Assembly (NCBI GenBank): GCA_910576855.1
Contig: CAJTJP010000010.1
Span: 1 to 64,000, forward strand
Direction: 5' to 3'
DNA: 64,000 bases
Source: Erysipelotrichales bacterium
GTDB lineage: Bacteria; Bacillota_I; Bacilli_A; Erysipelotrichales; Erysipelotrichaceae
Part shown: one piece after another, positions 36,741 to 44,528 of the stretch
Layout: the number at the start of each line of letters is the position of its first letter
How positions within the stretch are numbered: the stretch's first letter is position 1
Made by a program: the position numbers and the translations under genes
The notes under the pieces: model-generated
The model's database searches: none
Seen by the model: only the letters and a program-made list of their open reading frames with translations
What the model was told of the DNA's origin: nothing

Positions 36741-36972
36741 CAAAAAGCCTTCCTCTCCAAGAGACGAAAGCTTTACTTACGCGGTACCACTCTGATTGGC
36801 AAACTGCCCACTCAATCCATGAAAAACATGGCCGTTTGATAACGTAAGAGGTCTTACGGTACAGCCTACTGAAACTTCAGCCATACAACTAGCGAGTGAG
36901 TAGATAAAGGCTTCATTCTGTTTTACACCAACCAACAGATCTCTATGAATCAGCGTTTTATCCGATCTCGCA
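36741..36972 (-). ncRNA. Leucine T-box riboswitch (specifier CUC)
   Basis: On the minus strand the T-box agagtggtaccgcg is at 36780-36793, followed by a terminator stem (36742-36774) with TTTTTG. Stem I can be built from gcgag/ctcgc and gataaa/tttatc; the internal loop on its 3' side is tactca, giving the specifier CTC for leucine followed by the usual A. Uncharged tRNA-Leu should promote read-through into leuA. Confidence 0.93.
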
Positions 36973-36999
36973 TCAAGCGTTTTTATTTGTATTGCTATT

Positions 37000-37028
37000 A
37001 GAATACAAGGATTTGATGAAAATGTCAA
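37000..37028 (-). promoter_or_regulatory. Promoter of leu operon
   Basis: On the minus strand, TTGACA (37023-37028), 17 bases, TATTCT (37000-37005), about 30 bases before stem I of the T-box. Confidence 0.75.
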
Positions 37029-37060
37029 TCGTTTTCAGAAAAATTATGAAATAAATTACA
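37001..37060. repeat. Left copy of a degenerate 60-bp direct repeat
   Basis: The segment starting gaatacaaggatttgatg is repeated at 42139-42198, with 23 of the first 24 bases identical and roughly 80 percent overall. The left copy contains the leu promoter. Confidence 0.65.
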
Positions 37061-37171
37061 GCGACTTTAAATAAAATGCAGAACAATAGGGGAGTATCCA
37101 AGGATTTCCATATTTCTGCGGCTTCAATCACTGATTGATTCAATCTGATACCGGATCCTATATCAATATAA

Positions 37172-37591
37172 TTACTCTATATCAAAGCTTTCTGTTTTTA
37201 AATCACAATAATATCTGCCGCTTTCAGCAGTAAACTTTAACACACAATAATCAGGATCAATGACTCCTTTTTTATAAAACATCGTATCGCCTTTTTCCCA
37301 TATCATGTTTTTAGTCTCTTGGTCGGTTAAGACTTCCATTTTACCTTTCAGCATAACACCGACATACTTAATCAATCCTTTATGATAAAAATATATGCTC
37401 GCATTTGGATTGTTTTTATATTGAGCGACTCTCATAGATGATGTATTTGTAGAAAAGTAAAATTCTTTCAGTCCTATTCTTTTTCTCGGACGCAACATTG
37501 CTTTTACATTAGGATAATTTTCATCATCGACGGAGCATATAAAACAGACCTTTTGTTTACCGATCCATGTTTCTATTTTTTTTAAATCCAT
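37172..37591 (-). CDS. Pyridoxamine 5'-phosphate oxidase-like (stress protein 26-type) protein
   Basis: A 139-residue split-barrel flavin-binding family protein. Typical parts are VCFICSVDDENYPNVKAMLRPRK, EFYFSTNTSSMRVAQYKNNPNASIYF and VGVMLKGKMEVLTD. Relatives reduce flavin or detoxify small molecules; a true PNP oxidase role is unlikely at this length. It is the last gene of a minus-strand, AT-rich set and has aaaggag before its ATG. Confidence 0.85.
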   Translation of the reverse strand: MDLKKIETWIGKQKVCFICSVDDENYPNVKAMLRPRKRIGLKEFYFSTNTSSMRVAQYKNNPNASIYFYHKGLIKYVGVMLKGKMEVLTDQETKNMIWEKGDTMFYKKGVIDPDYCVLKFTAESGRYYCDLKTESFDIE

Positions 37592-37701
37592 AATCGTTCT
37601 CCTTTATAATTTAGTGCTTATAACTCATAAAAATAACATAGCTTTCAAATTGTAATTTGAACCTTATCAGATTAATTCAGTTTATTAATTTGCAGTTTGA
37701 A

Positions 37702-38277
37702 TTACTTCTTATATTTCATATAAATCTTTTCATTAAAGCCTTTTTGTTTACCGTGCTTTTCTTTGATTCGCTTGAATTCGCTGAATCCTAATTTAGTATA
37801 ACAGTTTATAGCTGAAGTATTTATATCGGTAACATCTAATACATAATCGGTATATTCACTTAACCTTAAGCTTTCTTTTATTAAAGTAGTGGCTATTCCC
37901 ATTCTTCTGTAACCTTTTTTTACTGAAACAAATTCCAAATAGCCGGTTGTTATCGGATAAGCTAATTTTGATTCAAATTCTTCTTTTAACACAATACAAG
38001 CAATCATTCCTTTTATAAAGCCAAAGTTTCTTTTGTATGAGGTACGATCAGTAATAACAGCACGACCGTTACAATCGGAAACAGCCAAAGTGCCGATGAT
38101 TTCATTATTATGTTCAGCTACATAAAATTTATCTGTCATGATTCCGCTGCATATGGCTTTCGCAGTGGTTTTAATATTCTTACATAACACAGAAAAATCT
38201 TTTTCAAAAGCCTCTGATATACAGTATGCAATATCTTCACGATCTGCATCTTTTGCTTTTCTTACAATTATTTCCAT
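37702..38277 (-). CDS. GNAT-family N-acetyltransferase
   Basis: A 191-residue acetyltransferase. The acetyl-CoA motif is SVKKGYRRMGIATTLIKESL (about 113-132), followed by DVTDINTSAINCYTKLGF. The N-terminal half (EIIVRKAKDADREDIAYCISEAF) is also typical. Its start lies 31 bases behind the BtrH-like gene, and both starts follow nearly identical gtgaggtaatt sites, so they are probably co-transcribed. The substrate is unknown. Confidence 0.85.
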   Translation of the reverse strand: MEIIVRKAKDADREDIAYCISEAFEKDFSVLCKNIKTTAKAICSGIMTDKFYVAEHNNEIIGTLAVSDCNGRAVITDRTSYKRNFGFIKGMIACIVLKEEFESKLAYPITTGYLEFVSVKKGYRRMGIATTLIKESLRLSEYTDYVLDVTDINTSAINCYTKLGFSEFKRIKEKHGKQKGFNEKIYMKYKK

Positions 38278-38308
38278 AGAATTACCTCACTTTTAAATTG
38301 AAATTGAT

Positions 38309-39379
38309 CTATATTTCATCTAATCCTTTACTGATCAGTTGATAAGCTGTATATTCTGTTTCTGCAATACTTAAAATCACATCACTTGCGGATTTCATAT
38401 CTTTTTTTGTATCTAAAATATAATCAATAAATATATCACATAGTGTTTCAAATTGTTTTCCGCTGTCTTTAAACAATTCTCCCGATTTCATCAAATTATC
38501 GTTTATATATTCGCTGCCGAGTTCAATTAACACTTTACTCATCTTATCTCTTGAACACATAAATACGACTTCATCTGTTTCAGTTGTTCCTTTTAAGCGA
38601 TTCGGTGTTGTCGGTACACTGCCGCAGAATTCCACAATTCTTCTTAATATCTTATCGGTTTCTTGCTTACCCAATTCTTCTTCCCAATAAAGCATTTCCT
38701 TTGCCATTTTCTTCATTCCGTTAATACCCAAAAATGATGTAGGAGGATTTAAAAACATATCCGCTTTCTTTTTCATTGCCGATTTAAAAACAGCCTTTTT
38801 ATTATTTGGGTTTTCCATTCTGATCTTACATATTGTATTTGGTTTACATAAGCCTTTGTATTCAGCATTCATGCCTAACAGCAAATTCTCATAGGATAGT
38901 TTTATCATATCTTTTCTTCCGCAATCATATAAAAATATATTCTTTTCTTCATCATCATAGCCGATCATTAAGACATAATGAAAGGGAATATGTTCTTTAT
39001 GATAAAGTTTTGTATAGTATTCTAAATAGTACATATCTAAAGCACCGATTACAACAGGGAAACCGTTATCTATTTCTTTCTTTGCTTTGGCTAATGCGGA
39101 TTCTGGTGTTTTACATTCAATATGATGGTAGTAGAAGTTGACTGTCGGAGCGAGAAACTCATACATTTTTTTCGTTCTTCCTTCTCCAAAGGATACCAAC
39201 CTTTTGATATCTGCTTTATTGGTTTTTATATATGCAAAGCTGCAGAAACCACTCATAGCGAAAAAGAATTGATCCGGAAGTTTTTCACCGGTTTTATTCA
39301 TATAAAGATCTTCAATTCCGTTCCACATGCATTCATAATCATCTAAATGATGGGGGAGATTTTCTATTATTTTTCGCAT
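38309..39379 (-). CDS. BtrH-like papain-fold acyltransferase/peptidase-family protein
   Basis: A 356-residue protein. The first 180 residues resemble the BtrH N-terminal domain: HHLDDYECMWNGIEDLY, a likely nucleophile Cys in AMSGFCSFAYIK (C47), and a His in PFHYVLMIGYDDEEKNIFLYDCG. The rest (about 200-356) is helical. BtrH transfers an acyl side chain from a carrier protein in butirosin synthesis; most homologues have no known substrate. It lies between an EFR1 ferredoxin and a GNAT enzyme, in an AT-rich block. No carrier protein is visible. Confidence 0.75.
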   Translation of the reverse strand: MRKIIENLPHHLDDYECMWNGIEDLYMNKTGEKLPDQFFFAMSGFCSFAYIKTNKADIKRLVSFGEGRTKKMYEFLAPTVNFYYHHIECKTPESALAKAKKEIDNGFPVVIGALDMYYLEYYTKLYHKEHIPFHYVLMIGYDDEEKNIFLYDCGRKDMIKLSYENLLLGMNAEYKGLCKPNTICKIRMENPNNKKAVFKSAMKKKADMFLNPPTSFLGINGMKKMAKEMLYWEEELGKQETDKILRRIVEFCGSVPTTPNRLKGTTETDEVVFMCSRDKMSKVLIELGSEYINDNLMKSGELFKDSGKQFETLCDIFIDYILDTKKDMKSASDVILSIAETEYTAYQLISKGLDEI

Positions 39380-39387
39380 AAATTACC

Positions 39388-40164
39388 TCACTTTCTAACC
39401 AAATACTTTTCAATGCTGCCTTGTTGATAAACTTTACTTCCTATCAATGTAATCGCACATTCGGGGCAGTTATTTATACATCTATAACAACTTGTGCAAT
39501 TTCCTTGCGGTACAGGTTGATTATCAATCATTCTCAAATTCTTTGTCGGACAGTTTACGGAACATTTGCCGCAAGATATGCACTTATAATAATCAATCTT
39601 TAACTTATCTTTCAGTTTGAAAGGTTTATTATAAAACCATAATCTTTGTCCGAATAAACCTAAAAGATAACTGATTAAAGACAGTCCGTCCTTTGGATAC
39701 TTTCCTTTTTTTATGTTTGCTACAGTATTTCTGATTTTTATATCTGCTTTTTCTACTGTTTTTTTATTTCCTTCAATATCTTTTTTTAATAGTTTTACAT
39801 CTCCGATGCAGTCAGGCATTTTTATATGAACTCCGCCGATAATATCAGCACCGTACTTTTTTAATAATCTTGCCGAACAACCTGTTCCGTCTCCGCTGAA
39901 TAATCCCATTGTGACTATAATAAATATATTTTTGTTTTTGAATATTTCTTTATTATTATTTAGAAAATCTTTAACAATAATCGGAATATCACTATAATAA
40001 ATAGGATAAGCAAATACAATATCATTACTTTCTTTTATTTTGGTTATACAATTTTTATCCTCAATAGAATAAAGATCATTTTCTTTTTTATCATTGTAAT
40101 ATTCTAAAAACTTACTGACACAATATTTTGTATTTCCTGTTCCGCTAAAATATACTCCGACCAT
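39388..40164 (-). CDS. EFR1-type flavodoxin-ferredoxin fusion
   Basis: A 258-residue protein with an N-terminal flavodoxin-like fold (FSGTGNTKYC at about 7-16) and two C-terminal 4Fe-4S motifs, CISCGKCSVNCP and CTSCYRCINNCPECAI. This is the layout of EFR1-family ferredoxins, which combine FMN and Fe-S electron carriers in anaerobes. The ATG follows gaaaggaag. It is the first gene of the BtrH/GNAT/PNPOx-like minus-strand set, with 8 bases before the BtrH-like gene. Confidence 0.88.
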   Translation of the reverse strand: MVGVYFSGTGNTKYCVSKFLEYYNDKKENDLYSIEDKNCITKIKESNDIVFAYPIYYSDIPIIVKDFLNNNKEIFKNKNIFIIVTMGLFSGDGTGCSARLLKKYGADIIGGVHIKMPDCIGDVKLLKKDIEGNKKTVEKADIKIRNTVANIKKGKYPKDGLSLISYLLGLFGQRLWFYNKPFKLKDKLKIDYYKCISCGKCSVNCPTKNLRMIDNQPVPQGNCTSCYRCINNCPECAITLIGSKVYQQGSIEKYLVRK

Positions 40165-40217
40165 TTTAATCTTCCTTTCAAGCTTTGATTTAAAACATAG
40201 ATTTTGAGTGTTTAATG

Positions 40218-40325
40218 TTATTCGCAGGTTATCGATATTATACGTTTTTCGGAAATGATTTTCAACATTTCTCGATAATCATCAATCAATGCTTTAGGGA
40301 AGAATTCATCAAACATTAATATCAT
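40218..40325 (-). other. Short frame, possible gene remnant
   Basis: A 35-codon frame (MILMFDEFFPKALIDDYREM...) reads like the start or middle of a helical protein but has only a weak ribosome site and no recognised family. It is probably a fragment. Confidence 0.25.
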
Positions 40326-40348
40326 CTTACTTTCAAAAAGCTGTTTCT

Positions 40349-40906
40349 TTATTCACAAGTGCCATTCTTGTCTTTAAAATACAGCTCTATGTTTTTTAGG
40401 CTTTGATCTATGTCATCGGAATCTACAACTTCTTTTAAATCTTGAAGCATCTTACCAGAACAGTTTTCACATCTTAAATACCTGTCAGTACCGAATTCCA
40501 CTTCATATTTTTTATTTTCCAATATACAAGTAGTTATCGCATAACTTTCAATTTCGGTTGAGATACTGATCTCTGCCGCAGTAAAACAAGCAACAGCAAT
40601 TATATTGAGTGCCAAACCGATAAGAAGTATGATTCCGATCATTTTTAATATTTTGATAATAATGCCTGCCGGTTTTTCTGTATTACCGACCTTTTCTTCT
40701 GATATGCTTTTCATTTCGTTGTCTAAAAGTTCATCAACACTTACATGTAATGTTTTTGATAAAAGCTTTAGCTGCTGCGGATTCGGTGCTGTTTCATTTA
40801 ACTCCCAATGTGAGATTGTTTGTCTTGTAACGTTTACTTGTTCTCCTAATTGTTCTTGTGAAAGACCGATTTTTTTTCTTAGCTTTAATATATTTTCTCC
40901 AAGCAT
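40349..40906 (-). CDS. XRE-family regulator with membrane segment
   Basis: A 185-residue protein. An N-terminal helix-turn-helix (LGENILKLRKKIGLSQEQLGEQVNVTRQTISHWELN) is followed by one membrane helix (about 90-112) and an extracytoplasmic tail with a CENC pair. ATG 40906 follows aaaggag by eight bases. It may act as a membrane-bound sensor-regulator for the adjacent EFR1/BtrH set; this is inferred from position only. Confidence 0.82.
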   Translation of the reverse strand: MLGENILKLRKKIGLSQEQLGEQVNVTRQTISHWELNETAPNPQQLKLLSKTLHVSVDELLDNEMKSISEEKVGNTEKPAGIIIKILKMIGIILLIGLALNIIAVACFTAAEISISTEIESYAITTCILENKKYEVEFGTDRYLRCENCSGKMLQDLKEVVDSDDIDQSLKNIELYFKDKNGTCE

Positions 40907-41071
40907 GATATTTTCTCCTTTCATCGTCAATGATAACTTATTACCACGTAACGATTCTACCAAAGTTCTTTGGAGCTTTGTCAAAGTGTTTTAACATTCA
41001 TATAAATCGTATTCAGACGGTTATTTTATGCCCAACAATTTATTTAGATAGGGAATCCTTTTCAACACTTC

Positions 41072-41252
41072 ATAGCAAAGCATTGTCAGCACAAAGCTTC
41101 CGAGCATGATGATTATTTAATACTCTGGTTGTTAATGGCTTGAAGATTAAATATATTAGATACCCGATAAATCCACCTATCACATTTGTTATTAAGTCCG
41201 TTATATCTGATGATCTAAAATCATTTATCAAAGGCTGCAGCGATTCTTTCAG
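41072..41252 (-). pseudogene. C-terminal fragment of a VanZ-like gene
   Basis: Read on the minus strand from 41252, the frame gives LKESLQPLINDF, then RSSDITDLITNVIGGFIGYL and a basic tail to TGA at 41072-41074. This matches the conserved end of VanZ family membrane proteins (R-S-x-D-x-D-D-L-x-x-N-x-x-G-G-x-x-G-Y). The N-terminal two thirds are missing, and a stop codon lies just upstream, so it is a remnant. Confidence 0.7.
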
Positions 41253-41277
41253 TCAGCTCCGATTTACAAACCGGTAT

Positions 41278-41802
41278 TTATCTATTTATCAATTCAAGAG
41301 TTTTTTCAAATGAAATACATTCTGCGAATCTTCCGTTCCACAGGAGCTCATTATAATATCTATAAGAATTTTCTGCTGTCATATATTTATTATCAATCGT
41401 ACTGTTTGTATTAGCCGGTACAATCATTTTAAGCCCATGTTCAAAACCACATTTCACTGTTGCATCTATACAGTAATCTGTCTGCAGCCCTATAATAATA
41501 ACTGTATCTTCGCCTTTTTCACGCAGATAATCCAACAACCCCGTATCTCTAAAAGCACTGTTTACACTTTTGTCAAAAACAAGCTCATTTGGCATTGGCT
41601 GAAATTCTTCGTATATTTCATAGCCTAATGTGCCTTTCGTTAATTTCTGTCCGACACCATCATCATGTCTAACATAAATAACTTCTATATTATTATTGCG
41701 TGCCTCTTTGATTAGTGTTTTAATACGATATATAAAAGTCTGAAATTGATACAAGTCATCAGTCATAATTAAATTTTGAGTATCAACAACTAACAATATC
41801 AT
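41278..41802 (-). CDS. Isochorismatase-family cysteine hydrolase
   Basis: A 174-residue alpha/beta hydrolase-like enzyme. The triad is visible: Asp in LLVVDTQNL (D6), Lys in VFDKSVNSAF (about 78) and Cys in GLQTDYCIDATVKCGFEHG (about 110). The family cleaves vinyl ethers, amides or nicotinamide; substrate unknown. ATG 41802 follows ggaggtaataaa. It is the most upstream coding gene of the AT-rich block on this strand. Confidence 0.88.
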   Translation of the reverse strand: MILLVVDTQNLIMTDDLYQFQTFIYRIKTLIKEARNNNIEVIYVRHDDGVGQKLTKGTLGYEIYEEFQPMPNELVFDKSVNSAFRDTGLLDYLREKGEDTVIIIGLQTDYCIDATVKCGFEHGLKMIVPANTNSTIDNKYMTAENSYRYYNELLWNGRFAECISFEKTLELINR

Positions 41803-42138
41803 TTTATTACCTCCCTGATTGTGGTTTACCGTAATAAGTGAATTGCACAAACAAAAATTGCACCTATGAATCACTTCTGGCTTTTCAATAACCGGCTGTT
41901 TGTCTGTGAATTAATTATAGCATTTTTACTCAATAATAGTTAATATTATTTCTGATTAATTTAAAACATTGCTTCTATAGAAGATGTATAACCAGAGAAG
42001 GATATAAATAAAGACAGAAATAAAACAGAATCTAAAATAGAAAAAAAGAGGGGATAGTGTAAACTGCCGCAAAGTTAATTTATGCTTTTTAACTTATGAA
42101 AAGTAAAAGCGTTTATCATGTAAGCGATATTGTTTTCG
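41803..42138. other. AT-rich gap, no gene seen
   Basis: About 335 bases with no reading frame or RNA structure that I can support. Confidence 0.5.
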
Positions 42139-42198
42139 GAATACAAGGATTTAATGAAAATGCCGATCGTTTCAAATAAATCATGAATTGAATTACAA
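42139..42198. repeat. Right copy of a degenerate 60-bp direct repeat
   Basis: This matches 37001-37060, the leu promoter region, in the same orientation, but the promoter boxes are degraded. The two copies bound the AT-rich block. Confidence 0.65.
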
Positions 42199-42246
42199 CT
42201 GTTCAAAAGAAAATAAACAGAAAAGTGCAGAGAATTCCTAAATATA

Positions 42247-42681
42247 TTATTTTATGATGAAATCGCTCAAAATTCTATATATGCAATAAGCTGCCCATAA
42301 TATCCATGTAATTGCCCATTCTTGCGTGATAATGCTGATGATTAAGTATAAGCCTGCGACAGTAAGCGCGACTGTCCAATTCATAATTTTCTTGTTTCTT
42401 GTAATTGTTTTATCAGAAGCAACGATTAGATCAGACAGCACTCGTTCAATCTTTTCACTTTCTTCAGAATCAGTTTTTTCTCCGTTAAATAAGTCTATAA
42501 TAGATATATTTAAGCATTTAGCCAAAGGCTCAATCAATGAAATATCAGGGAAACCGATGCCGCGTTCCCATTTAGAAACAGTCGCACTTGATATATGCAG
42601 TTCATTCGCTAATTCCTTTTGGGTTTTATTACTTTGTTTACGAAGATCGGCAATTAAGCTGCCTGTTTTTTTAGCGTCCAT
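42247..42681 (-). CDS. XRE-family regulator with two membrane segments
   Basis: A 144-residue protein with an N-terminal helix-turn-helix (LIADLRKQSNKTQKELANELHISSATVSKWERG) and two adjacent hydrophobic segments at the C-terminus (about 100-140). ATG 42681 follows gaaagga by nine bases; the ATG at 42690 overlaps that site. It resembles small membrane-linked regulators found beside accessory genes. Its targets are unknown. Confidence 0.82.
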   Translation of the reverse strand: MDAKKTGSLIADLRKQSNKTQKELANELHISSATVSKWERGIGFPDISLIEPLAKCLNISIIDLFNGEKTDSEESEKIERVLSDLIVASDKTITRNKKIMNWTVALTVAGLYLIISIITQEWAITWILWAAYCIYRILSDFIIK

Positions 42682-42930
42682 AGGAATCATTCCTTTCTTC
42701 TGTTGCTTTTATTATACACATTTATCATGAAAAGACTATCAACGCTTCGTTGAAACATGCTTAATGTTATAAATAAGAAAGCATGAATTCCTATCAGCTG
42801 ATATTTAATAAAACGATTGTTGTTGCACTGCATATATTTGATCGATTTTATTTTCACGATAAAACAGCTTTCGATAAAAATTTATTCTAAATACCAATGT
42901 TCCATCATACGCTTTATTGAGGTAGATAAG

Positions 42931-44124
42931 ATGAAAAAAATACTTAGCTTATTTATAGCCGTTTTATTAGGCTTATCCGTTGGCTTAATGAATGTACAGG
43001 CAGAAACAAAGGAACCGCAGAAAAATGAGGAGAATACGAAAAACAATGCTGATTTAGCGAAAAGTGCAAAAGCTGCATATTTAATGGAATATTCAAGCGG
43101 CAAGATGATCTATGCGAAAAATGAGCATGAAAAGCTGTATCCGGCATCAATGACAAAGATGATGGGCTTATTATTGATCTATGAGGCATTGAATGACGGA
43201 AAATTAAAATGGGACGATGTGGTAACGACAAGCGAGCATGCCGCAAGCATGGGCGGCAGTCAGGTATTCCTAGAGGTCAATGAACAGATGAGTGTACGCG
43301 ATATGGTAAAAAGCATCTGTATCGCATCGGCAAATGATGCGATGGTGGCGATGGCGGAAAAAATCGGCGGTACGCATGAGCATTTTGTACAGCTGATGAA
43401 TGATAAGGCCAAGCAGCTGCAGTTAAAGGAAACACATTTTATGAATGCGACCGGTCTGCATGATCCCGAGCATTATACAAGTGCATACGATATGGCGATG
43501 ATTGCGAAGGCATTGATTAAAGAGGGAGATAAGGAACTGCTTGATATCACATCTACGTATGATGCGTATATTCGTGAAAACAGCGATAATAAATTCTGGC
43601 TCGTTAATACAAATAAGCTGATTAAGCAATATCCGGGTGTGGACGGCTTAAAGACCGGCTTTACGCAAGAGGCGATGTCATGTATTACGGTAACGGCACA
43701 AAAGGACAGCCTCAGATTGATCAGTGTCGTGATGGGAGAACCGTCCTCAAAGCAGCGAAATGCGGAAATTAAAACGATGCTGGACTATGGCTTCTCACAG
43801 TTTGAACACGGACTGTTATATCCTGCTGATACGGTGATTGAAACAAAACAGCTTGATAACGGTAAGCCTGACAAGGTGAATTTGATTACCACTAAGGATA
43901 TTCGCTATGTATTTGAAAAGGGAACACAGCCGAAGGAAGCGGATCGTAAGGTTGAAATCATAAAACCGAATTTACCTTATCTGCGCGGTGATATTGTAGG
44001 CAAGGTTACGATTACGATGGACGACGGCTTTGTGGCGGAAAGCGATTTGACCGTAGATGCAGACGTTCAGCCGCTGGATTATTTTGATCTGTTTGTGAAA
44101 AGTTTTATTGACTTTCTGATTTAG
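42931..44124 (+). CDS. dacF: D-alanyl-D-alanine carboxypeptidase (DacF type)
   Basis: A 397-residue low-molecular-weight penicillin-binding protein. A signal peptide (about 1-24) precedes the transpeptidase fold with SMTK (the SxxK box), SAN and KTGF boxes in order, then a C-terminal beta domain and a short amphipathic end LDYFDLFVKSFIDFLI that may bind the membrane. It trims peptidoglycan stem peptides. In Bacillus, dacF directly precedes spoIIAA-spoIIAB-sigF; here 1.7 kb of other sequence intervenes. Confidence 0.92.
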   Translation: MKKILSLFIAVLLGLSVGLMNVQAETKEPQKNEENTKNNADLAKSAKAAYLMEYSSGKMIYAKNEHEKLYPASMTKMMGLLLIYEALNDGKLKWDDVVTTSEHAASMGGSQVFLEVNEQMSVRDMVKSICIASANDAMVAMAEKIGGTHEHFVQLMNDKAKQLQLKETHFMNATGLHDPEHYTSAYDMAMIAKALIKEGDKELLDITSTYDAYIRENSDNKFWLVNTNKLIKQYPGVDGLKTGFTQEAMSCITVTAQKDSLRLISVVMGEPSSKQRNAEIKTMLDYGFSQFEHGLLYPADTVIETKQLDNGKPDKVNLITTKDIRYVFEKGTQPKEADRKVEIIKPNLPYLRGDIVGKVTITMDDGFVAESDLTVDADVQPLDYFDLFVKSFIDFLI

Positions 44125-44135
44125 GAAAATATAGT

Positions 44136-44164
44136 TTGACATATAGAATAAGACGGGGTATAAT
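44136..44164 (+). promoter_or_regulatory. Consensus promoter for structured small RNA
   Basis: A perfect TTGACA (44136-44141), 17 bases and a perfect TATAAT (44159-44164). Transcription would begin near 44171, with no reading frame following. Confidence 0.85.
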
Positions 44165-44170
44165 TACTTT

Positions 44171-44300
44171 GCAAATGTAAGACTGAGAATAGTAAAAATT
44201 CATTACTTCTCCAGACAGATTACCTCCCCCCATATACCCAGTAATTTGTCCCTCAGCATTTTGCGGAAAGTCTGTTTTCTGACAGGCTTTTCTTTTTTTA
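44171..44300 (+). ncRNA. C-rich structured small RNA candidate
   Basis: About 130 bases between a consensus promoter and a terminator. Closing stems pair gcaaatg (44171-44177) with cattttgc (44257-44264) and ctgag (44183-44187) with ctcag (44252-44256). An inner stem attact/agtaat (44202-44207, 44240-44245) presents a loop with acctcccccc, complementary to a Shine-Dalgarno sequence. The terminator is aaagtctgt/acaggcttt (44267-44290) plus T7. C-rich loops are typical of trans-acting regulatory RNAs in Firmicutes. I do not recognise a named family. Confidence 0.7.
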
Positions 44301-44391
44301 TATCGTGGTGTAATTGAACGGGGAAGAATCAGTAATCGTGAAAGAGGGGGATTGATATAAAAGTTTTACGCAGCGACTTTCTGTCTTATCG

Positions 44392-44487
44392 CTCATGATT
44401 TGTGCAAAAGCTATTAAATCTCACTCATGTTTTGTGCAAATGAAGCTAAAACTCCCTCATCTTTTGTGAAAAGAGTTGCTTTATGTC
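44392..44487 (+). repeat. Three contiguous 32-bp direct repeats
   Basis: Units begin at 44392, 44424 and 44456, each opening ctcat(g/c)-ttttgtgcaaa-like and exactly 32 bases apart. The core tttgtgcaaa is almost palindromic; the third unit is the most diverged. They end about 40 bases before the ATPase-like gene. Confidence 0.8.
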
Positions 44488-44528
44488 TCAATTACGGCTA
44501 TACTAATAATAAATAAGGAGTGATTGTC

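Noticed and set aside
44171-44300. 6S RNA, SRP RNA or tmRNA
   Set aside because: It is shorter than 6S RNA, lacks a large central bubble flanked by long stems, and shows none of the conserved SRP or tmRNA sequences.
44392-44487. Possible CRISPR array
   Set aside because: The three units are contiguous and imperfect, with no unique spacers and no cas genes.
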